A stretch of DNA of 9,783 nt, from assembly GCA_900759225.1 (NCBI GenBank), contig CAAEUM010000113.1, positions 1 to 9,783 of the forward strand, given 5' to 3'. Numbering within the stretch: the stretch's first letter is position 1; the number at the start of each line of letters is the position of its first letter. The notes below the pieces were generated by a model. The model did not search any database and was not told the origin of the DNA. It worked only from the letters and a program-made list of their open reading frames with translations. Made by a program: the position numbers and the translations under genes. Shown here in pieces: positions 5,801 through 9,783 of the stretch. This stretch comes from Lachnospiraceae bacterium (lineage in GTDB: Bacteria > Bacillota > Clostridia > Lachnospirales > Lachnospiraceae).

Positions 5801-6381
5801 TATCCCTTCACTCCAGCCTCATTCTTCTCATCCAGCACCTCCAGGGCCTTGTAAAGGGCCGCGGTGTGCACTGCCTGTATAAACTCCCCGTTCTTAAGCA
5901 TTTTTCGCACCTGGCTGACAGGGGCCAGAAATACCTCTAAATCCTCAGTTGCATCCAGCTTCTGTTCCCCGGAAAATACAGCGTCACGGGCCAGATAGCA
6001 CCAGGCGTAGGTACTGCTGCTTGTAGCATTAGGCGCTATTTTAAAAAGGAACTCAAGGCTGCCTGCCTCATATCCTGTTTCCTCCAAAAGCTCCCTGCGG
6101 GCTGCCTCCTCCGGAAGCTCTCCCGGTTCGATCGCCCCTGCCGGCACCTCTGTCAGCACCTGTCCTACTCCATGACGGTACTGCCGCTCCAGCAGTACCT
6201 CCCCCTCCCTGGTCATTGCCACGATCAGCGCAAAATCCCCGGTATGGGTCACGTAAAAGGGCTCTATCATACGCCCGTTAGGAAGCTCACACTGGCTTGC
6301 CTCCAGATGGATCCATTTATCCCTATATACGGTACTTCGCTTTATCGTCTTCCATTCTAAGCTATGCTTCGCCCCGTCCAT
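5800..6381 (-). CDS. Nudix hydrolase, ADP-ribose pyrophosphatase-like
   Basis: 193 residues from an ATG at 6381, chosen because GGAAGGA (6397-6391) lies 9 nt upstream. A GTG at 6420 and an ATG at 6399 are in frame but lack a ribosome binding site. The Nudix box is complete: it begins GAIEPGE and ends RELLEETGY (residues 82-104 of this start), with the catalytic/metal Glu at 97, 100 and 101. Features of the ADP-ribose pyrophosphatase branch are present: the N-terminal strand pair (KRSTVYRDKWIHLE), the QYRHGVGQ segment and EVPAGAIEPGE before the box. Such enzymes hydrolyse ADP-ribose to AMP and ribose-5-phosphate in the cytosol. Substrate within this subfamily is an inference. The stop overlaps the start of the phosphodiesterase by one base (TAATG), so the two are translationally coupled. 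Confidence 0.92.
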   Translation of the reverse strand: MDGAKHSLEWKTIKRSTVYRDKWIHLEASQCELPNGRMIEPFYVTHTGDFALIVAMTREGEVLLERQYRHGVGQVLTEVPAGAIEPGELPEEAARRELLEETGYEAGSLEFLFKIAPNATSSSTYAWCYLARDAVFSGEQKLDATEDLEVFLAPVSQVRKMLKNGEFIQAVHTAALYKALEVLDEKNEAGVKG

Positions 6382-6390
6382 TCTTAACTG

Positions 6391-6397
6391 TCCTTCC
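6391..6397 (-). promoter_or_regulatory. Ribosome binding site that decides the Nudix start
   Basis: GGAAGGA on the minus strand, 9 nt from the ATG at 6381. The farther in-frame starts (ATG 6399, GTG 6420) have no comparable purine-rich site, so the shorter 193-residue product is preferred. Confidence 0.55.
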
Positions 6398-6442
6398 ATA
6401 CAAGATCTTACAGCTTCCACTCATTCCAGCCGCTCTGTGGCT

Positions 6443-6471
6443 AGTATATACCATATTCCTGCGCTTTACAA
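6443..6471 (-). promoter_or_regulatory. Promoter of the Nudix-GDPD operon
   Basis: On the minus strand TTGTAA (6471-6466) and TATACT (6448-6443) are 17 bp apart. The string GGTATATACTAGCC resembles that of the ThDP enzyme promoter near 1910. The expected start near 6436 gives a leader of about 55 nt before the ATG at 6381. It shows that the Nudix gene need not depend on read-through from cutC. Confidence 0.6.
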
Positions 6472-6510
6472 TACCTGCTCTGATACGGCTATGTGAATGC
6501 GAGCACCCAT

Positions 6511-6525
6511 GGCTGTACTGTTACG
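6511..6525 (+). repeat. Short interspersed motif, copy 2
   Basis: GGCTGTACTGTTACG matches 14 of 15 bases of the copy at 2005-2019. It overlaps the stop codon of cutC (TAA at 6523-6521), so on the minus strand it forms the end of that gene and the start of its 3' region. No hairpin terminator is visible here. Confidence 0.55.
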
Positions 6526-7291
6526 GAAGAGGCAGATCATTTTCCCTAGAAAGCTCTCTTAACACCTGAGCCGCTTCCCTGATAAGCTGCTCTGAGGTCT
6601 GCCAGATTTCATACTCGCTGATGCCTGGAAGGCCCATAGGAACGCCCGGATGCCGAAACTCCATAAGGCTGTCCTTCACTATTTTTCCCGACATATGATA
6701 AGCCCTGACCTTTGTAGAGGAAGCCAGCTCCCTGATGGCTCCCGGCCCAATTCCCGCTCCTGCCATAATTTCAATGCGACCCTCCCCTTCCTCTGCCAGC
6801 CTGGCTAAAAGCTCCTTTCCCTCCAGGGCAGAAGCCTTCTGGCCGCTGGTAAGGATCGTATCAACTCCAAGGTCAATGCACTGTTTCAGGGCCTCCATAG
6901 GGCTGCAGCATACATCAAAGGCCCGGTGCAGCGTTACCTTCATCCCCTCTGCCTCCTCCATCAGGGCTTTTATCCGTTCCACATCCAGACTCCCATCCGG
7001 CTTTAACAGGCCTATTACAATGCCATCTGCGCCCAGCCTTCGAAACTGGCCTGCCTCCTCTAAAAGCATCTGAAATTCCCAGGGGTCATAGCAGAAGTCC
7101 CCGAACCTGGGGCGCATCAGCACCCGCACCGGAAGGCCTGTTTCTTCTTTTACCTGACAAAACAATGCTTCTGCCGGCGTAGTCCCCCCGATCACCAGAT
7201 TGGCACACAATTCCAGACGGTCTGCCCCTCCCCTTTTTGCTGCGATCGCTGACGCTGCACTGTCTACACATGCCTCTAAAATATAATCCAT
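6521..7291 (-). CDS. cutC: CutC family TIM-barrel protein (annotated copper homeostasis)
   Basis: 256 residues from the ATG at 7291, which has an ideal AAGGAGG (7304-7298); an upstream in-frame ATG at 7324 lies in the leader. Family signatures run the full length: LEACV (4-8), GGADRLELCANL (21-32), MRPRFGDFCYDPWEF, TLHRAFDVCCSP, ILTSGQKASALEG and IMAGAGI. Length is near the usual 250. Members are cytosolic single-domain barrels. They were linked to copper tolerance genetically, but the copper role in bacteria has been questioned and no enzymatic reaction is firmly assigned. This is unrelated to choline trimethylamine-lyase, also called CutC. The gene starts 46 bp after a strong terminator, so it needs read-through or a promoter I could not place. 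No copper transporter or CopY-type regulator is nearby. Confidence 0.92.
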   Translation of the reverse strand: MDYILEACVDSAASAIAAKRGGADRLELCANLVIGGTTPAEALFCQVKEETGLPVRVLMRPRFGDFCYDPWEFQMLLEEAGQFRRLGADGIVIGLLKPDGSLDVERIKALMEEAEGMKVTLHRAFDVCCSPMEALKQCIDLGVDTILTSGQKASALEGKELLARLAEEGEGRIEIMAGAGIGPGAIRELASSTKVRAYHMSGKIVKDSLMEFRHPGVPMGLPGISEYEIWQTSEQLIREAAQVLRELSRENDLPLP

Positions 7292-7297
7292 TCTGTG

Positions 7298-7304
7298 CCT
7301 CCTT
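7298..7304 (-). promoter_or_regulatory. Ribosome binding site of cutC
   Basis: AAGGAGG, a full anti-Shine-Dalgarno match 6 nt before the ATG at 7291. It fixes the start at MDYILEAC rather than the 11-codon longer in-frame alternative. Confidence 0.8.
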
Positions 7305-7336
7305 CTTTTAAACGCCTTCCTCATTCACATAAGTCT

Positions 7337-7364
7337 GAAAAAGAGGCCTCACAATAAGGCCTCT
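7337..7364 (-). terminator. Intrinsic terminator of the PTS operon
   Basis: Read on the minus strand, AGAGGCCT (7364-7357) and AGGCCTCT (7349-7342) form a perfect 8-bp stem around TATTGTG, followed at once by a T-run. It lies 28 bp after the IIBC stop at 7392 and separates the PTS genes from cutC. Confidence 0.88.
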
Positions 7365-7391
7365 CTTCCGCATAAAGGGATTTATTCTAAA

Positions 7392-8852
7392 TTACTTGCA
7401 GAGTTTCTTAAATTCATCTGCCACAAACTGAACCTTGGTTCCGATAATGACCTGAACCGAATTCTTTCCTGGACGGATAACGCCCGCAACTCCTGCCGAC
7501 TTGATCTTTTTCTCATCTACCTGTGTATAATCCTTGATCTCCAGACGGAGTCTTGTAATGCAGTTATCAACGGATGTTACGTTTTCCTTTCCGCCTACGC
7601 CTTCCAGGACGATCCTTGCAACCTCTGTATAATCATTGTTTGCAAGCTGTGCCTTGACCTCGTCTGCCCCATCATCCTCGCGTCCAGGTGTCTTTAAGTC
7701 AAACGTGGTAATCGCAAAACGGAATACAACGTAAAATACAAGAAATGCTGCAAGGCCCAGAGGCAGGATCAGCCAGGTCTTTTCTGCTGCCGGAAGAGCT
7801 GCGGAGAAAACAAGATCCGTAGCACCTGCCGAGAAGGAGAAACCGGCTCTGAAGCCTAAAAGTACGGTAATGGTGGTAAAGATACCGTATAAAGCTGCAT
7901 AGATCACATAGAGTACAGGAGCCAGGAACATAAATCCAAACTCAAATGGCTCTGTAACGCCGCAGACAAATGCGGAGATCGCTGCGGAAACAACAAGACC
8001 CATTGCAGCCTTCTTATTCTTTGCAGTGTGAACGATCGCCAGCGCTGCGCCTGGGATACCGAACATCATACATGGGAAGAAGCCGGACATATACATACCA
8101 AGGCTCCAGGTTACATTTGCAGAGGTTTCTCCTGCCCAGAAATGAGTCAGATCTCCAAGACCGATGGTGTCAAACCAGAATACGTTATTTAATGCATGAT
8201 GCAGACCGAATGGGATCAGCAGACGGTTAAAGAATGCATATAATCCTGCGCCTACTGCGTCCAGGCTTACAATGCCCTTTCCAAGTGCTACCAGAGCGCC
8301 AAAGAGGATTGGCCATACAAACAGCAGTACAACGGATGCCAGAATGGAAACAACACCTGCAACAATGGTAACGCAGCGCTTTCCGCTGAAGAATGACAAC
8401 CAGTCCGGAAGCTTTGTTCCCTTAAAGCGGTTGTAGCAGGTTGAACCGATAATACCGGAAAGGATACCGATAAACGGGTTTGCAATCTTGTCAAATGCCA
8501 GCGTCTTCTCTGCAGATTCAGCGATAGACGGCATAATGACCGTTACGTTTCCGGTTGCCAGAAGGTTGGTGATCATCAGCCAGGCTGCAAGTGCTGCAAG
8601 TCCGCCTGTTCCGTCATTATCATCTGACATGCCAACGCCAATACCGATGGCAAAGAGGATTGCCATATTATCAATCAGGGCTCCTCCTGCCTTTACCAGA
8701 TAGAAACCAATCTGTGCTTTTAAACCGATAATATCGCCGCCCTGCATTGTTTCAGGACAGAGCGCGTAGCCCAGGCCCATAAGGATACCGCAGATAGGCA
8801 GGCATGCTACCGGAAGCATCAATGCTTTTCCTAATTTCTGTAAAAATTTCAT
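7392..8852 (-). CDS. nagE: PTS system N-acetylglucosamine/glucose-type permease, IIBC subunit (NagE-like)
   Basis: 486 residues, IIC then IIB; the start is set by AAGGGGG (8866-8860) 7 nt before the ATG. The IIC part (to about 385) is a polytopic membrane domain with family motifs: AGGALIDNMAILFAIG, KLPDWLSFFSGKR, GLHHALNNVFWF, SGFFPCMMFGIPGAALA, GVTEPFEF (298-305, Glu301) and FSFSAGATD. The typical linker LKTPGRED follows at 386-393. The IIB domain carries the phosphorylated cysteine in VDNCITRLRL (Cys431). From remembered E. coli sequences the motifs fit NagE better than PtsG (KLPDxLSFFxGKR, SGFFPxMMFG, FSFSAGA), so N-acetylglucosamine is the favoured substrate and glucose the alternative. 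E. coli NagE has a fused IIA; here IIA is a separate gene just upstream. The protein imports sugar with phosphorylation from IIA. Confidence 0.93.
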   Translation of the reverse strand: MKFLQKLGKALMLPVACLPICGILMGLGYALCPETMQGGDIIGLKAQIGFYLVKAGGALIDNMAILFAIGIGVGMSDDNDGTGGLAALAAWLMITNLLATGNVTVIMPSIAESAEKTLAFDKIANPFIGILSGIIGSTCYNRFKGTKLPDWLSFFSGKRCVTIVAGVVSILASVVLLFVWPILFGALVALGKGIVSLDAVGAGLYAFFNRLLIPFGLHHALNNVFWFDTIGLGDLTHFWAGETSANVTWSLGMYMSGFFPCMMFGIPGAALAIVHTAKNKKAAMGLVVSAAISAFVCGVTEPFEFGFMFLAPVLYVIYAALYGIFTTITVLLGFRAGFSFSAGATDLVFSAALPAAEKTWLILPLGLAAFLVFYVVFRFAITTFDLKTPGREDDGADEVKAQLANNDYTEVARIVLEGVGGKENVTSVDNCITRLRLEIKDYTQVDEKKIKSAGVAGVIRPGKNSVQVIIGTKVQFVADEFKKLCK

Positions 8853-8907
8853 TTTGTTTCCCCCTTCTTAAAATAATGTGAATCGTTCATCCCTTTATTT
8901 ATCGCAA

Positions 8908-8940
8908 CTGGCAAAGCCTTTCAAAGGGCCTGTCTGCCAG
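8908..8940 (-). repeat. Nested stem-loop between the IIA and IIBC genes
   Basis: CTGGCA (8940-8935) pairs with TGCCAG (8913-8908), and inside lies a second complementary pair, CCTTT/AAAGG. No T-run follows on the minus strand, so it is not an obvious terminator. In a two-gene PTS message it could stabilise or separate the two coding segments. I see no recognisable antiterminator RNA site here. Confidence 0.5.
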
Positions 8941-8947
8941 CTCCATA

Positions 8948-9436
8948 CTATTTAGTGCGGATGGTTAAAATATCATCCCCCGGCATAACCTCCATGCCGT
9001 CTTTTCCTGTAACTGCCGCAAACTCCGGCGTATTGCATACCAGCATTGGTATAATGGTGTCATAACCAGCTTCCTTTACTGCCTCCAAGTCAACGGTTAA
9101 AAGCAGATCGCCCTTTTTCACGGTATCGCCTACTTTTACATGGGCCTCAAAACCCTTCCCTTTCAGCTTTACTGTATCAAGGCCTACATGGATCAGGATT
9201 TCAGCTCCATACTCGGTTGTAAGGCTTACTGCATGCAGGGTTTCAAACAGCATCCCCACAGTGCCGTCCTCCGGAGCATAAATCTTTCCCTCGGAAGGTA
9301 TCACTGCTACCCCTTCTCCCAGAATACCGGAATTAAAGGTAGGGTCATTGACCGCCTTCATAGGAACTGCCTTTCCCTTTGCCGGCGCTCCCAGAACATG
9401 CTCATTATCCTTCTTCTTTTTAAAAAATCCTAACAT
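8948..9436 (-). CDS. PTS system glucose/N-acetylglucosamine-type IIA component (Crr-like)
   Basis: 162 residues from the ATG at 9436. That start has a purine-rich site directly upstream and gives the usual MLGFFKKKK beginning, whereas longer in-frame readings would run through the antiterminator gene. It is a complete glucose-family EIIA (PF00358) fold: APAKGKAVPM, GILGEGVAVIPSEG, KIYAPEDGTV, then the active-site pair in ETLHAVSL (His68) and ILIHVGLDTV (His83, the likely phosphorylated residue), then KGKGFEAHVKVGDTV and VCNT near the C-terminus. It takes phosphate from HPr and passes it to Cys431 of the IIBC protein. As a soluble separate subunit it could also serve other permeases lacking IIA. 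It overlaps the antiterminator gene by 7 nt. Confidence 0.95.
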   Translation of the reverse strand: MLGFFKKKKDNEHVLGAPAKGKAVPMKAVNDPTFNSGILGEGVAVIPSEGKIYAPEDGTVGMLFETLHAVSLTTEYGAEILIHVGLDTVKLKGKGFEAHVKVGDTVKKGDLLLTVDLEAVKEAGYDTIIPMLVCNTPEFAAVTGKDGMEVMPGDDILTIRTK

Positions 9437-9729
9437 TCTTCCTCTTCCTCCTCTGCTGTCATAGTTACCCTGCGGATGTGGATGGCAAGGTACATAATTT
9501 CTTCTCCCGATAAGCTGCTGCCTGTTTCCTGTTCTATATAAGCACCGATCCGCTTGCTGCAGTCGTATTCCTTCTGATATTTCCGCTCCATAAATTCCGC
9601 CAGCTCCCACTCTTCATCCGAAAGCAGCTCCTTGCGGTAAACCCGCTGCAAAAGGAATTTAATATGGGTCACAAAGCGCTCATAGTGGAAGGGGGCTATC
9701 GGTAAATACCATTTTTTAGTTTCCCAATC
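9430..9729 (-). CDS. PRD-type transcription antiterminator (BglG/LicT family), C-terminal part, frame broken upstream
   Basis: The readable C-terminal part is a PRD2 domain. FHYERFVTHIKFLLQRV, KYQKEYDCSKRI and EEIMYLAIHIRRV line up with the end of BglG/LicT proteins, with the regulatory His in VTHIKF and LAIHI. It ends in a Glu run (EEEEEEC) just before a TAG at 9432-9430. Family members are about 280 residues: an RNA-binding CAT domain plus two PRDs whose phosphorylation by HPr and EII sets activity. Here the frame meets a TAA at 9732-9730, and the residues before PFHYERF do not look like PRD. The missing N-terminal two thirds would lie beyond the window. It should control the downstream IIA/IIBC genes through an RNA antiterminator in a leader not in view. 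A GTG at 9672 is probably an internal codon, not the start. Confidence 0.75.
   Translation of the reverse strand, partial: DWETKKWYLPIAPFHYERFVTHIKFLLQRVYRKELLSDEEWELAEFMERKYQKEYDCSKRIGAYIEQETGSSLSGEEIMYLAIHIRRVTMTAEEEEEEC
9437..9455 (-). promoter_or_regulatory. Ribosome binding site of IIA inside the antiterminator gene
   Basis: Minus-strand GAGGAGGAAGAGGAAGA immediately before the ATG at 9436. The same bases encode the glutamate run at the antiterminator C-terminus, so translation of the two genes is very likely coupled. Confidence 0.7.
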
Positions 9730-9783
9730 TTAAAATAAGAATCTCCCGTAGAAATCAGTGTTTCTTATACCTGATCTTCTATG
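9685..9783 (-). other. Disrupted continuation of the antiterminator gene at the window edge
   Basis: All three minus frames are closed here: TAA at 9732-9730 in the PRD2 frame, TAA at 9718-9716 in a second, TAG at 9697-9695 in the third. Yet PRD-like pieces appear in different frames. If the five-G run at 9691-9695 had one base fewer, the text would read FTDSPFHYERFVTHIKF. Further upstream LREIL, TDF and IEDQV occur in different frames, in the order expected for PRD2. The pattern is several small indels in 100 bases, from sequence error near a contig end or from gene decay. Confidence 0.55.

Noticed and set aside
8853..8947. Riboswitch or antiterminator RNA site between IIA and IIBC
   Set aside because: Only a nested stem-loop is present; there is no overlapping terminator and no match to the remembered antiterminator consensus of LicT/GlcT-type targets.
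9437..9610. Longer N-terminus for the IIA protein
   Set aside because: The extra 58 residues are the out-of-frame reading of the antiterminator C-terminus; MLGFFKKKK with its purine-rich site is the normal start.
1..9783. CRISPR array, insertion sequence, prophage, tRNA or rRNA
   Set aside because: No regularly spaced repeats, transposase or integrase reading, cloverleaf or rRNA sequence was found on either strand.

Overview
The window looks like chromosome from a Gram-positive, low-to-medium GC anaerobe of the Clostridia, most likely a Lachnospiraceae (Clostridium cluster XIVa) gut bacterium. Support comes from strong AGGAGG-type ribosome binding sites, U-rich intrinsic terminators, a secreted protein built from aromatic 'WYY' cell-wall-binding repeats, a Cytidylate_kin2-type kinase, and a PRD antiterminator followed by a GlcNAc/glucose PTS. 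This is inferred from gene content; no 16S rRNA or species marker is present.

Left part (1-2000): a thiamine-diphosphate enzyme of the acetolactate synthase type, read leftward and cut by the window start. Upstream of its extended -10 promoter lie two perfect back-to-back inverted repeats. Centre-left (2000-4950), read rightward: a secreted protein made almost wholly of cell-wall-binding repeats, ending in a good terminator; a 95-residue orphan protein with a short coiled coil; and a cytidylate-kinase-like protein with its own promoter and a terminator shared with the converging genes.

Right part (4950-9783), read leftward. First in transcription order is a PTS operon: a BglG/LicT-type antiterminator (C-terminal part only), a free-standing IIA and a NagE-like IIBC, ending in a strong terminator. 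Next comes cutC. Then, from its own promoter, come a Nudix hydrolase (probably ADP-ribose pyrophosphatase-like) and a signal-peptide-bearing glycerophosphodiester phosphodiesterase, coupled by TAATG.

The PTS genes form a coherent unit: the antiterminator would sense PTS phosphorylation and sugar supply and allow expression of the IIA/IIBC permease. The rest is mostly single-gene housekeeping or accessory functions.

The points most worth a second look are: the antiterminator frame collapses within the last 100 bases of the window, which looks like sequence error at a contig end or a decayed gene; a short motif, GGCTG(A/T)ACTGTTACG and partial copies, recurs in three intergenic regions; and paired hairpins sit before the ThDP enzyme gene. 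I found no CRISPR array, insertion sequence, tRNA, rRNA or convincing new multi-gene defence or mobile system.
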